A stretch of DNA of 64,000 nucleotides from Kitasatospora sp. MAA4. GTDB taxonomy: Bacteria > Actinomycetota > Actinomycetes > Streptomycetales > Streptomycetaceae. Below the pieces are notes generated by a model, which did not search any database, was not told the DNA's origin, and saw nothing but the letters and a program-made list of their open reading frames with translations. Of the stretch, positions 1 to 8,336 are shown in pieces. How positions within the stretch are numbered: the stretch's first letter is position 1; each line of letters begins with the position of its first letter. The stretch is taken from positions 1-64,000 of the forward strand of contig NZ_JARZAI010000037.1 of the NCBI RefSeq assembly GCF_029893355.1, read 5' to 3'. The position numbers and the translations under genes were made by a program.

Positions 1-70
1 GGAAGCTAAGCCTCACAGCGCCGATGGTACTGCAGGGGGGACCCTGTGGGAGAGTAGGACGCCGCCGAAC
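1..70 (+). rRNA. rrf: 5S ribosomal RNA, 3' part (truncated by window start)
   Basis: The first 70 bases match the 3' half of an actinobacterial 5S rRNA, including the conserved run CGCCGATGGTACTGCAG and the closing GTAGGACGCCGCCGAAC. The 5' part lies outside the window. It marks the end of an rRNA operon, so the 16S and 23S genes should lie just upstream. The exact 3' end is uncertain by a base or two. Confidence 0.93.
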
Positions 71-80
71 AATCATTCCA

Positions 81-116
81 GGTAACCCCCATCCGATTTA
101 TCGGATGGGGGTTACC
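81..116 (+). terminator. rRNA operon terminator hairpin
   Basis: A perfect 16-bp stem (GGTAACCCCCATCCGA and its complement) closes a four-base TTTA loop, 10 bases after the end of the 5S rRNA. There is no long T tract, which is usual for Streptomyces terminators. It most likely ends rRNA operon transcription. Confidence 0.85.
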
Positions 117-300
117 TGCGTTTCCGGACCCTTTTCCCGCCGGTCGGGGGTGTCCCGTGCGAGCCGCTGGAGGGCCGCAGGGGTCGGCCTGCCGTCCGTC
201 CTGAACGTCTGTCCGAGTAGGATCCCCGTGGTCGAGATGGCGGCTCCGTCAGCCAACGGTCGCGCCCGCCGGCAGCTGAGATCCAGGGGTTGATCAACGA

Positions 301-1824
301 ATGGCACGTCCATCCCTTACCCGCGCACACCGGGTTCTGCTCGGCGTGGTGGCAGCCGGGGCCAGCCTGATCTCCGGGATCGGCTTCGCGGGCTCGTACT
401 CGGCGGTGCGCGAGCTCGCGCTGCACAAGGGGTTCGGGAACTTCTCCTACGCCTTTCCGATCGGCGTTGACCTGGGCATCGTCGTCCTTCTCGCGCTCGA
501 CCTGGTGCTGACCTGGCTCCGCATACCCTTTCCGCTGCTTCGGCAGACCGCGTGGCTGCTCACGGTGGCCACGATCGCCTTCAACGCGGCGGCGTCCTGG
601 GGCGATCCGCTGGCCATGGGGATGCACGCGGTCATCCCGGTGCTTTTCGTCGTGGTGGTCGAGGCCTCGCGGCACGCGGTCGGTCGGATTGCGGCGATCA
701 CCGCCGACCGGCACATGGAATCCGTCCGGCTGATGCGCTGGATGCTCTCCCCGGTTCCGACCTTCCGGCTCTGGCGCCGGATGAAGCTCTGGGAGCTGCG
801 CTCCTACGACGAGGTGGTCCGGCTGGAGCAGAACCGCCTGGTGTACCGGGCGCAGCTGCGCTTCCGGTACGGACGGAGCTGGCGGCGGAACGCGCCGATC
901 CAGGCGTTGCTGCCGCTCAAGCTGGCCAAGTACGGTGTCCCGCTCGATGTGACCGTGCTCGACCGACTCGACGGACCCATCGTCCAGGAGGCTCCGGCGG
1001 CGGGCGCGCTACCGGCCGCCGCCGCAGCGGCAGTTGTGTCGGAGGTGCCGGCGGTGTCCCCGGCGGTCGCCGGGCCGCTGCTGACCAAGTTGGCCGCCGC
1101 TCGCTGGCGCGATGCGCCGCAGACCGTTGGCGGGGAGCCGGCGGCGAACGCGGGCGGTCCGACCGGGCAGGTCCGGGAGCCGCAGTCGGCCCGGGTGCAG
1201 CCGGCCCGCGTCCAGCAGGACGTCTGGCGAGGTCGGACGGCCGCGCCGCGTGCCACCGTCGCCGCAGCGGAGCCGGCGCAGGTCGGCGCACACCAGGGCG
1301 CGGTGGCGAACACCGGGCGTCCGGCCGGGCAGGGGTCCCCGTGGTTCAAGCCTCCGCGCGTGCCGCGCCCGCACCCGCCGCACCCGCAGACCGGGGCGCC
1401 GACCACGCAGTCGATGCCCGCGCAACCGGTCGGGCACACCGAGCAGCCCGTGCGGCAGGACGCGCAGCCGACGGAGGATCACTTCCGTCCGCCGGTGCAG
1501 GCCGAGGCCGAGCCGAGCGTCTTCGACCCGCGCGGGTCGGCGCAGCGGCAGGCCGCGGCAACTGCCCCCGCAGCGACCGGGGTTGCCGTTGAGGAGGAGC
1601 CCCCCGCCGCAGGCCCGGAGCTGACGGTCGACCTCTGCGTCGAGGCACTGATCGCCTATCAGGACGCCCGTGGCCACGACCCCGACCAGGAGGCGCTGGC
1701 CCTCTACCTGTTCACCCAGTACGGCGTCTCGGGCCGCGACCCCGGCAGCCCGATCGGCGCCGATCAGATGCGCCGGATGTGGCCTGAGCTGGAGGCCCGC
1801 TACAGCAGCCTCGGTCGCGAGTAG
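301..1824 (+). CDS. DUF2637 domain membrane protein
   Basis: A 507-residue protein. Residues about 10-135 hold four hydrophobic segments (around residues 10-30, 48-68, 78-96 and 103-121) and resemble the DUF2637 family, which is common in actinomycetes and related to the Spd plasmid-spread proteins. A basic stretch rich in Trp and Arg follows at about 140-205, then a long Ala/Pro/Gln-rich low-complexity linker (about 225-440). A short folded C-terminus (about 440-507) contains LTVDLCVEALIAYQDARG and QMRRMWPELE, which could be a helical DNA- or protein-binding tail. The ATG at 301 has AGGGG upstream. The gene stands alone after the rRNA operon. Membrane location is clear; function is unknown, and the Spd link suggests but does not show a role in DNA transfer. 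Confidence 0.8.
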   Translation: MARPSLTRAHRVLLGVVAAGASLISGIGFAGSYSAVRELALHKGFGNFSYAFPIGVDLGIVVLLALDLVLTWLRIPFPLLRQTAWLLTVATIAFNAAASWGDPLAMGMHAVIPVLFVVVVEASRHAVGRIAAITADRHMESVRLMRWMLSPVPTFRLWRRMKLWELRSYDEVVRLEQNRLVYRAQLRFRYGRSWRRNAPIQALLPLKLAKYGVPLDVTVLDRLDGPIVQEAPAAGALPAAAAAAVVSEVPAVSPAVAGPLLTKLAAARWRDAPQTVGGEPAANAGGPTGQVREPQSARVQPARVQQDVWRGRTAAPRATVAAAEPAQVGAHQGAVANTGRPAGQGSPWFKPPRVPRPHPPHPQTGAPTTQSMPAQPVGHTEQPVRQDAQPTEDHFRPPVQAEAEPSVFDPRGSAQRQAAATAPAATGVAVEEEPPAAGPELTVDLCVEALIAYQDARGHDPDQEALALYLFTQYGVSGRDPGSPIGADQMRRMWPELEARYSSLGRE

Positions 1825-1920
1825 CGACAGCGGAAGACGGCAGCTGCCGCGGACCGTGCCGTGCCGGTCCGCAGGTTGGTCCGCCATTGACGCCCGGCGG
1901 CGCCCGGAGCTACCTTCACA

Positions 1921-1935
1921 TCAACAAATTGTTGA
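1921..1935. promoter_or_regulatory. Candidate operator palindrome before the aldolase-like gene
   Basis: TCAACAAATTGTTGA is a perfect 7+1+7 palindrome and notably AT-rich for this genome. It lies 26 bases before the ATG at 1961, where a repressor dimer could block transcription. Palindromes of this size suit IclR- or GntR-type regulators, but no regulator gene is next to it. The regulatory role is inferred from symmetry and position only. Confidence 0.55.
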
Positions 1936-1960
1936 ATGACAGCAGTGTGGAGGAACCCGG

Positions 1961-3256
1961 ATGTCCCAGGTCGAGGTGGACGGCGGCGCTGCCGCAGCGG
2001 AGGGCCTGACGTTCTCCAGCGCAGCACGGGCGGGCGTCGACGCGCTGCTCGGCCCGGTCGACGCCGAGCTGGCCCGCCGCTACCCGGGCGACTCGGGCAG
2101 CCGGCAGCCGGTGCACACGGTGTACGTCCCGGCTGACGCCTTCGCCGCCGACACCGTGGAGAGCTGGGGTCGGCAGGCCCTGGAGGCGCTCGACACCCAC
2201 GCGGGCACGCCGGCCGAGCTGGCCGAGGCCCTGGGCGTCCCCGCCGACGACCTGATCACCGAGGTGCACGCCCGGGTGCGGGCCAAGCTCGAGCGAGAGC
2301 CGATTGAGGACCTGCGGATCGACTTCGAGGACGGCTACGGCCCGCGCCCCGACGCCGAGGAGGACGCCGAGGCGGTCCGTACCGCGCGTCTGGTGGCGGC
2401 CGCGGTCGCCGACGGCAGTGCGCCGCCGTACATCGGCATCCGGATCAAGTGCATGGAGGCGGCGGTCCGCGACCGCGGCATCCGCACGCTGGAGATCTTC
2501 CTGGCCACCCTGCTCGAAGGCGGCCGCGAGCTGCCTGAGGGCCTGGTGCTCACCCTCCCGAAGGTGACCTACCCCCAGCAGGTCACCGCGCTGGTCAGGC
2601 TGCTGGAGGACTTCGAGCAGCGCGCCGGCCTCCCCGCCGGGCGGATCGGCTTCGAGATCCAGATCGAGACCACCCAGGCCATCCTCGGTGCCGACGGCCG
2701 GGCGACCGTCGCGCTGATGATCGAGGCCGCCGAGGGCCGGGCGACCGGTCTGCACTACGGGACCTTCGACTACAGCGCGTCCTGCGGGGTGAGCGCGGCC
2801 TACCAGAGCATGGACCACCCGGTCGCCGACCACGCGAAGGCCGTGATGCAGGTGGCGGCGGCCGGTACCGGCGTGAGGCTGTCCGACGGCTCGACCAACG
2901 TGATCCCCACCGGCCCGACCGAGCAGGTCTTCGCCGCCTGGAACCTGCACCACCGCCTGGTGCGGCGCTCGCTCGCCCGCGCCTACTACCAGGGCTGGGA
3001 CATGCACCCCGCCCACCTGCCGACCCGCTACGCGGCCGTCTACGCCTTCTATCGCGAGGGCCTGGCCGCCGCGGCGGCCCGGCTGGCCGCGTACGTGGCC
3101 AAGGCCGGCGGCGACGTGATGGACGAGCCGGCCACCGCCAAGGCGCTCTCCGGCTACCTGCTGCGCGGGCTGGACTGCGGCGCCGTGGACCTCGCCGAGG
3201 TCACCGCGCTCACCGGTCTCGACCGCCGGCAGCTGGACGCGCTCTCCGGTCGCTGA
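1961..3256 (+). CDS. DUF6986 protein, HpcH/HpaI aldolase / citrate-lyase-beta-like
   Basis: A 431-residue protein that looks like the CoA-ester lyase / malate-synthase TIM-barrel superfamily. Visible signature pieces are DLRIDFEDGYG (about residue 113), GIRIKC (about 160), GFEIQIET (about 228), where acidic residues bind metal in the family, and WDMHPAHLPTRYAAVYAFYREG near the C-terminus. It fits the Streptomyces family annotated DUF6986, which from memory can occur near purine-degradation and glyoxylate genes. The substrate cannot be assigned from sequence. The start has GGAGG 8 bases upstream. The gene is monocistronic and preceded by a perfect palindrome at 1921-1935. Confidence 0.82.
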   Translation: MSQVEVDGGAAAAEGLTFSSAARAGVDALLGPVDAELARRYPGDSGSRQPVHTVYVPADAFAADTVESWGRQALEALDTHAGTPAELAEALGVPADDLITEVHARVRAKLEREPIEDLRIDFEDGYGPRPDAEEDAEAVRTARLVAAAVADGSAPPYIGIRIKCMEAAVRDRGIRTLEIFLATLLEGGRELPEGLVLTLPKVTYPQQVTALVRLLEDFEQRAGLPAGRIGFEIQIETTQAILGADGRATVALMIEAAEGRATGLHYGTFDYSASCGVSAAYQSMDHPVADHAKAVMQVAAAGTGVRLSDGSTNVIPTGPTEQVFAAWNLHHRLVRRSLARAYYQGWDMHPAHLPTRYAAVYAFYREGLAAAAARLAAYVAKAGGDVMDEPATAKALSGYLLRGLDCGAVDLAEVTALTGLDRRQLDALSGR

Positions 3257-3341
3257 TCCGGCCGCTGATCCGACCGGATCCCGGGTGGATAGGCTGGCGG
3301 GACCCGCCCGTCCGCCGTCCACCTGGGAGACCCGCCCGCTC

Positions 3342-3995
3342 ATGTCGCAGCCAGCCCCGAAGCCGTACCTGACCATCCGGGGGGACGGCAGCCACGAGAT
3401 CGAGGTGAAGCGCTCCCGCTTCATCTGCCATCTCGCGCGGGTCGGCGACGAGGAGCAGGCGCAGGAGTTCATCGCCGGGATCCGCAAGCGCTACTGGGAC
3501 GCCCGGCACAACTGCACCGCGTTCGTGGTCGGTGAGGACCACCGCCGCGAGCGTTCCAACGACGACGGCGAGCCCGGCGGCACCGCCGGCGTGCCGATGC
3601 TGGAGGTGCTGCGCCGGCGCAGGCTCACCGACACCGTGGCCGTGGTCACCCGCTACTTCGGCGGAGTGCTGCTCGGCGCGGGCGGGCTGGTGCGCGCCTA
3701 CGGCAGTGCGGTCTCCGAGGCGGTCGACGCGGTCGGCACGGTCGAGCGCCGTCCGGTGGCCCTGCTGGTGGTCGCGGTCGACCACACCAGGGCCGGGAGG
3801 CTGGAGAACGACCTGCGCGCCGCCGGCCACGCGGTCCGCGACCTGCGGTACGAGGCGGCAGGAGTGCGGATCGAGGTGGGAGTCCCGCAGACGGGCCTGG
3901 CGGCCTTCCACACCTGGCTCGCCGAGGCCAGCGGGGGCTCCGCGGTGGCGGAGCCTTCCGGCTACACGTTCCTCGAAGTCCCGCTGACCGGATGA
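3342..3995 (+). CDS. YigZ / IMPACT family protein
   Basis: A 217-residue protein matching the YigZ/IMPACT family. The UPF0029 N-terminal domain includes EVKRSRFICHLARV, the DARHNCTAFVVG segment with the conserved Asn-Cys, and DGEPGGTAGVPMLEVL, followed by VVTRYFGGVLLGAGGLVRAYGSA (about residues 85-130, written here as one conserved block). The C-terminal ferredoxin-like DUF1949 domain covers about 135-210. The eukaryotic relative IMPACT regulates Gcn2; the bacterial role is not well defined. The reading frame stays open upstream to 3285, but the added 19 residues are unlike the family, and GGGAG stands before the ATG at 3342, so that start is preferred. Confidence 0.88.
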   Translation: MSQPAPKPYLTIRGDGSHEIEVKRSRFICHLARVGDEEQAQEFIAGIRKRYWDARHNCTAFVVGEDHRRERSNDDGEPGGTAGVPMLEVLRRRRLTDTVAVVTRYFGGVLLGAGGLVRAYGSAVSEAVDAVGTVERRPVALLVVAVDHTRAGRLENDLRAAGHAVRDLRYEAAGVRIEVGVPQTGLAAFHTWLAEASGGSAVAEPSGYTFLEVPLTG

Positions 3996-4146
3996 TCGGT
4001 CGGCCGTCCGTCCGGTCAGCGTCGCAGCGCACCGGCCGGGTGAACGAACCGGACGGGCTTTCGGCCAAAGCGTGTGGATTCGGTTTTGGCGGGCACTGGT
4101 GCTCAGTAGCCTGAAACGATCGTCGAGTCCAGGAGCAGATCCCCAG

Positions 4147-4494
4147 ATGGCCGTGATTCGTACCGTCACCATCGAGCCGGGCGAGAACACCGGCTGGCAC
4201 TATCACCCGGCCAGGGTGCAGGCGGTGGTCCTCTCCGGGACGCTGACCCGAATACTGGCGGACGGCACCGTGGAGATCACCCGGCCGGGGCAGGCCCTGG
4301 TCGAGCTGCCGGGGCCGGAGCACGTGCACATCGGTTACAACCACGGGGTGGAGCGGGTCGTGATCCTCGCCAACTTCCAGGTCGCCGACGGCTGCCTGCT
4401 CGCCGTGCCGGCGCCGGCCCCGACGCTGTCCGCCCGGAGTGTCGGGCGGCCCGCCGGCGACCCGGATCTGGTGGGGCCCACAGGAAAGGTCTAG
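4147..4494 (+). CDS. Cupin domain protein
   Basis: A 115-residue single-domain cupin. Motif 1 is GENTGWHYHPARVQAVVLSG (His-His and a Gln where Glu is usual, so metal-ligand assignment is uncertain) and motif 2 is PGQALVELPGPEHVHIGYNHG. The family holds small-molecule binding proteins and enzymes; no substrate is evident. The frame is open from 4072, but the ATG at 4147 has AGGAG 11 bases upstream and starts exactly at the conserved fold. A terminator hairpin follows at 4546-4575, so it appears monocistronic. Confidence 0.8.
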   Translation: MAVIRTVTIEPGENTGWHYHPARVQAVVLSGTLTRILADGTVEITRPGQALVELPGPEHVHIGYNHGVERVVILANFQVADGCLLAVPAPAPTLSARSVGRPAGDPDLVGPTGKV

Positions 4495-4545
4495 CGGGTC
4501 GGCCGGGTCGCAAGGCGGCCCGGTGACGTTCGAACGAATTGACGG

Positions 4546-4575
4546 TGCCCGGAGCTGGAACTTCAGCTCCGGGCA
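4546..4575 (+). terminator. Terminator hairpin after cupin gene
   Basis: TGCCCGGAGCTG pairs perfectly with CAGCTCCGGGCA across a six-base loop (12-bp stem), about 50 bases after the cupin stop and before the next gene. No T tract follows. Confidence 0.65.
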
Positions 4576-4684
4576 TGCGCGTTCTTAGCAGCAGGAACCA
4601 GGTCGGCAGCCGCCGGCCGGAGCCGGACATCACCGTCGATGGAGGACCGTCAGACCCCACCAGCGCACCACGGAGGTACCGCCC

Positions 4685-6418
4685 ATGACCACCGACCGCT
4701 TCGCGCCACCCGTTCCGTCTGCCGCAGCCGGTACCGATTCCCGGACCGCCGCCGCCCCCGGCCATGCCACGCCGTACCGGATGACGGTGACGACCCGTCA
4801 GTCCCATGCGGACGTGGTCGCCCTGGCCGACCAGTGCCTTGCCGCCTGGCTGAAGCACGAGGGCTACGACGAGCCGCCACCTGCCCCGACCCCGCCGCCC
4901 GACTCCGACCAGTCGGCGGGCGCGCGCCACCGCCTCGCCGACCGGGTCCTGCTCGACCGGGACAGCGGCCCGCTGCCCGCGGATCCCCCCGGTTCACCAG
5001 GCGGCCGCTACACCCGGCGCCGGCTGCGGACGCCCGCTCCGCACGGCACCCACCAGCTGACCCTGACCATCGCCTCCGAACCCGGCGCCCCCAGCTGGGT
5101 CCGACTGGAGGCCGAGCACCAGTCCGCACCCGGCGTCCGTACCCCCGGCCGGGTGCCGGTGCCCGAACTCGTCGCCACCCTGCTGCCACTGCTCGACGCC
5201 TCGGACGCCGGGGCCGAGGTGCGCCTGCTGCCGAGGATCATCACCGCCGCCGAGGTCGACATCGTCATCGACGAGCTCTGCGACCCGGCGCGCCGCCTCC
5301 CGACCGTGATCGCCAGCGTGCCCGCCGACCTGGACCCGCAGGTCTGGGCCGAACAGGTCCTGCACCCGCTGCTGCGCAACGTCGCCGGCCTGGCCGTCGG
5401 CTACGTGCTCGCGCCGGAGGCCCGGGTGCTCTTCAACACGGCGCTGGAGTTCCACACCGTCTACGGCGGCGCCGTCCGGACCTACCTGCCGGAGGTCGAT
5501 CCGGCCTCCCGGCGGGACGCCGGCCGGCATCTGGTCCTGCCCCGGCACCGGATCGAGAGCGAACCCCGCCGGGCCGCCGCCCTGTTGGCCCGCGAGCCGC
5601 GCCGACTGGCGGACCTCGCCCCGCTGCCCGGGCCGCTCGCCCGGGTCCCGGCGCTTCGGGTCCGGCTCGTCGAGCCGCGCCCTCGCGATCCCCAACTGGA
5701 CGAACTGGTCGGCGAACTGAGCGTGTCACGGCAGGCCGGTGCGGACGAGCTGCAGCGTGTGCGGATCAGCCTGCACCGCTCCCGCCGCCGCGAGTTCCAC
5801 CTGCGCACCGAGAACGAGGTGCAGAGCACCGCGCTGCGCCGGGTCAGCAGCCAGTTGCGCGCTCTGAACAGCAGGCTCTGCCCGCCCGGCCAACCGGCAC
5901 CGGATCCGGCCTCGTTGGAGGAGGGCCCCGGCAGCCCGGCCAGCTTCGCCGAACTGCTCGGCCGGATCGGGGAGTTCCCGCTGCTGACCTTCACCGGCGA
6001 CGCGAAGGAGACGCAGGCCCTGGACGCCTCGACGACCGGCTCTGGCTGGGTCCGGCTCACCTGGGACGGCCTGACCGCGCTGCAGGAGTACGCCACCGTC
6101 GCCGTGCACGGCGCGGCCGGCGGGGACTTCAAGCAGTGGTGCGAGCACGCTCCGCTCGGCGGCAGCCACTTCCCGCCGCGCAAGGCGGTCCGCGGCGAGT
6201 CGCAGACGGTCTGCAGCCACAGCAAGATGCGGCGCGAGCGGATGTTCGCCGTCCCGTCCGGCGTGGATCCGAGCGGGCGGGCCTTTATGGGCGCCCACCT
6301 GCGGATCGGCGGCGGTCGGACGGCGCCCCGGCTGCACTACCTGGACGACTGCTCGGGCAGCGGCCGGATCTACGTCGGGTACATCGGCCTGCACCTCACC
6401 AACACACTGACCAACTGA
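4685..6418 (+). CDS. Uncharacterised protein, 577 aa
   Basis: I do not recognise this family. The N-terminal 100 residues are Ala/Pro-rich and poorly structured. Residues about 115-340 look like a folded mixed domain. Residues about 345-395 form a charged probable helix (RVRISLHRSRRREFHLRTENE). The C-terminal 130 residues are richest in conserved-looking His, Cys and aromatic residues: TGSGWVRLTWDGL, FKQWCEHAPLGGSHFPP, QTVCSHSKMRRERMF and GRIYVGYIGLHLTNT. There is no signal peptide or membrane segment. The ATG at 4685 follows GGAGG by 8 bases. A longer overlapping ORF (4639-6510) in another frame is an Arg/Pro-rich shadow. It runs in the same direction as the Mrr-like gene at 6598, but a hairpin at 6427-6457 lies between them. 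Confidence 0.7.
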   Translation: MTTDRFAPPVPSAAAGTDSRTAAAPGHATPYRMTVTTRQSHADVVALADQCLAAWLKHEGYDEPPPAPTPPPDSDQSAGARHRLADRVLLDRDSGPLPADPPGSPGGRYTRRRLRTPAPHGTHQLTLTIASEPGAPSWVRLEAEHQSAPGVRTPGRVPVPELVATLLPLLDASDAGAEVRLLPRIITAAEVDIVIDELCDPARRLPTVIASVPADLDPQVWAEQVLHPLLRNVAGLAVGYVLAPEARVLFNTALEFHTVYGGAVRTYLPEVDPASRRDAGRHLVLPRHRIESEPRRAAALLAREPRRLADLAPLPGPLARVPALRVRLVEPRPRDPQLDELVGELSVSRQAGADELQRVRISLHRSRRREFHLRTENEVQSTALRRVSSQLRALNSRLCPPGQPAPDPASLEEGPGSPASFAELLGRIGEFPLLTFTGDAKETQALDASTTGSGWVRLTWDGLTALQEYATVAVHGAAGGDFKQWCEHAPLGGSHFPPRKAVRGESQTVCSHSKMRRERMFAVPSGVDPSGRAFMGAHLRIGGGRTAPRLHYLDDCSGSGRIYVGYIGLHLTNTLTN

Positions 6419-6426
6419 CCGCGCGT

Positions 6427-6457
6427 CAGCGGTCCGTCGCCGCAGGGCGGACCGCTG
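6427..6457 (+). terminator. Candidate terminator between the two unknown genes
   Basis: CAGCGGTCCG pairs perfectly with CGGACCGCTG (10 bp) across an 11-base loop, starting 9 bases after the stop of the 577-residue protein gene. No T tract follows, so termination may be partial. Confidence 0.5.
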
Positions 6458-6597
6458 CTCGTCCCACCGGTCGCCAGCTGTCGCGCGGGCCCCGACCGGT
6501 CCACCGGTAAACCCCCACCGGAGAGGTCGGACGGTGGAGAATGCTGACAGCCTGTGTCCGAGCGGACCCGGGCTCTCCGAGGGGGGACCGACCGCCG

Positions 6598-8199
6598 ATG
6601 CAGGATTCGACCGAGCGCCAGCCTGCCGACGACCGGGCCTTCGGCGCCCGTACGGGTTTTCTGGCCTCGATGTTCCCGGGGGCGGCGGCCGTTGCCGACC
6701 CGTTCGCCGCCGAGCAGCCCGCTGCGGCGGGGGCCGACGGCCTGGACGAGGCGGTCGCCGAGCACGGCCGGGCGGCCGAGTTGACCCACCGGCGGACGGC
6801 CGCCGTCCGGGCCGATCAGGACCGGCTCGCCGACCTGCTGCGCAGGCTCGCGCTGCCGGTCAGCGCGATGGACTTCGAGAGCCAGCTCCGCAGTTACGAG
6901 CCCCGGCCCTACCCGGCCGGTTCGCCCGACCCGGCCGCGGACCGCGAGCCGAGCTGGGCGGACTTCGCCCCCGCCGAACTCGTCGTGACGGACCCCGAGG
7001 CCGCCGCGCCCAGCCGCTTGCTGGACTCCGGCTTCCAGCGCGAGCTGGCCAAGGCCCGGCTGGCCCATCAGCGGGCGCTGCGCGAGTGGCGGGCCGAGCG
7101 GGCGAGCGCCGCGGATCCGGCCGAGGCCGCCGCCAGGCTCGCCCACGAGCAGGCCGAGCAGGCCAGGGCGCGCGCCGTCCAGGAGTACAACGACAGCCTG
7201 GAGGAGTGCCGGCGGGCCTACCGGCAGGTCGAACCGGCCGCCGTCGAGTCGCTGCTGGAGCGGGCACTGGCCGCCGCCGAGGCGGCCACACCCGACCTGC
7301 CGGCTGCCTGCCGGGCGGTCTTCCGCCCGCTCACCAGGACCGCCGTGCTCGACCTCGACCTGCCGCCGCTCGGCCTGGTGCCCTCGCTGGACGGCTACCG
7401 GCTGACCCCCGACGGCGAGATCGCCCCGGTCCCGCGCACACCGGGCGACCGCGCGGCCGACTACCTCCGGCTGGTCTCCCGCCTGGCACTGCGCGCCCTC
7501 CAGGCGGCCGACGCGGTCGACACCGACGGCATCCTGGCCGGCGTGGTGCTCAACGGCTGGCTGCGCGAACCGGACGCCCGCTGCCTGCTCAGCGTCGATG
7601 CCGACCGCGACGCGCTGGCCAGGACCAGGTTCGTCGCCGACCCCGCCGCCGACGTCGACGAGGCGGAGCCGGGCGTGTACGCGGACGCCGAGCAGGACGA
7701 GGCGCTGCTGCGGCTGCGCGAGCTGAGTGCCGCCGTCAGCCCGGACCCGTACGCCCGGATCGGCGTGCAGCCGTGCGCCACGGCCGGTGCGGCCGTGCCG
7801 GCGGTGGCCGACCTCTCGCCCACCGAGTTCGCCGCTCTGGTGCGCGAGCTGTTCACCCGTGGCGGCCTGGCCGACTGGAGCGTCCTGCTGCGCGGACCGT
7901 CCGGCCTGGTGGCGACCGGCAGCGGGGCCCCGGACAGCGCGCTGCCCGGGCGCTGGGTGGTCTGCGCGTCCCGGCGGCCCGGGCCGGTGGGGGAGGCGGA
8001 GGTGCGCACGCTGGCCGAGGCGGTGGCCGAGGAGTCGGCCGGGAACGGGCTCTGGCTGACCGCCGGGGACTTCACCGAGGAGGCGCTGGACCTGGTCTCC
8101 ACCGAGGAGTTCCGCCGGATCCACCTGGCCGACGGCGCCGGCTTCCGCTCGCTCGCCGAAACGCACCTGGGCCTGCCGCTCTCGGTCGGCACCGAGTAG
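6598..8199 (+). CDS. Protein with degenerate Mrr-like restriction-endonuclease domain
   Basis: A 533-residue soluble protein. Residues about 40-250 are Ala/Glu/Arg-rich and largely helical, probably coiled coil (AHEQAEQARARAVQEYNDSL). A middle domain covers about 255-400. Residues about 405-530 follow the Mrr_cat pattern step by step: LSPTEFAALVRELFTRGGL, then VVCASRR, GNGLWLTAGDFTEEALDLV and RIHLADGAGFRSL. In active Mrr enzymes the core is a GxD plus QxK motif; here the Asp is absent and QxK reads CAS, so cleavage activity is doubtful. An upstream in-frame ATG at 6541 is also possible, but GGGGGG stands 8-10 bases before the ATG at 6598. The domain match is by eye and the role unknown. Confidence 0.66.
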   Translation: MQDSTERQPADDRAFGARTGFLASMFPGAAAVADPFAAEQPAAAGADGLDEAVAEHGRAAELTHRRTAAVRADQDRLADLLRRLALPVSAMDFESQLRSYEPRPYPAGSPDPAADREPSWADFAPAELVVTDPEAAAPSRLLDSGFQRELAKARLAHQRALREWRAERASAADPAEAAARLAHEQAEQARARAVQEYNDSLEECRRAYRQVEPAAVESLLERALAAAEAATPDLPAACRAVFRPLTRTAVLDLDLPPLGLVPSLDGYRLTPDGEIAPVPRTPGDRAADYLRLVSRLALRALQAADAVDTDGILAGVVLNGWLREPDARCLLSVDADRDALARTRFVADPAADVDEAEPGVYADAEQDEALLRLRELSAAVSPDPYARIGVQPCATAGAAVPAVADLSPTEFAALVRELFTRGGLADWSVLLRGPSGLVATGSGAPDSALPGRWVVCASRRPGPVGEAEVRTLAEAVAEESAGNGLWLTAGDFTEEALDLVSTEEFRRIHLADGAGFRSLAETHLGLPLSVGTE

Positions 8200-8336
8200 C
8201 GGGCCGAGCGGCCTGAGCGGGCTCGGCGGGCGGACGGTCGGCGTCGGCGTCAAGCTGGACCGAGGGCAGCGGCCCGCCATCCCGGACGCCGTCCGAGCGG
8301 CGCCGAGCCGGGTACGGGAACGTCGGGAGCATCCGG

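Noticed and set aside
4639..6510. ORF overlapping the 577-residue protein gene
   Set aside because: Its product is dominated by Arg, Pro, Ala and Gly without structure, typical of an alternative frame of GC-rich DNA. The 4685 frame has a ribosome site and C-terminal motifs.
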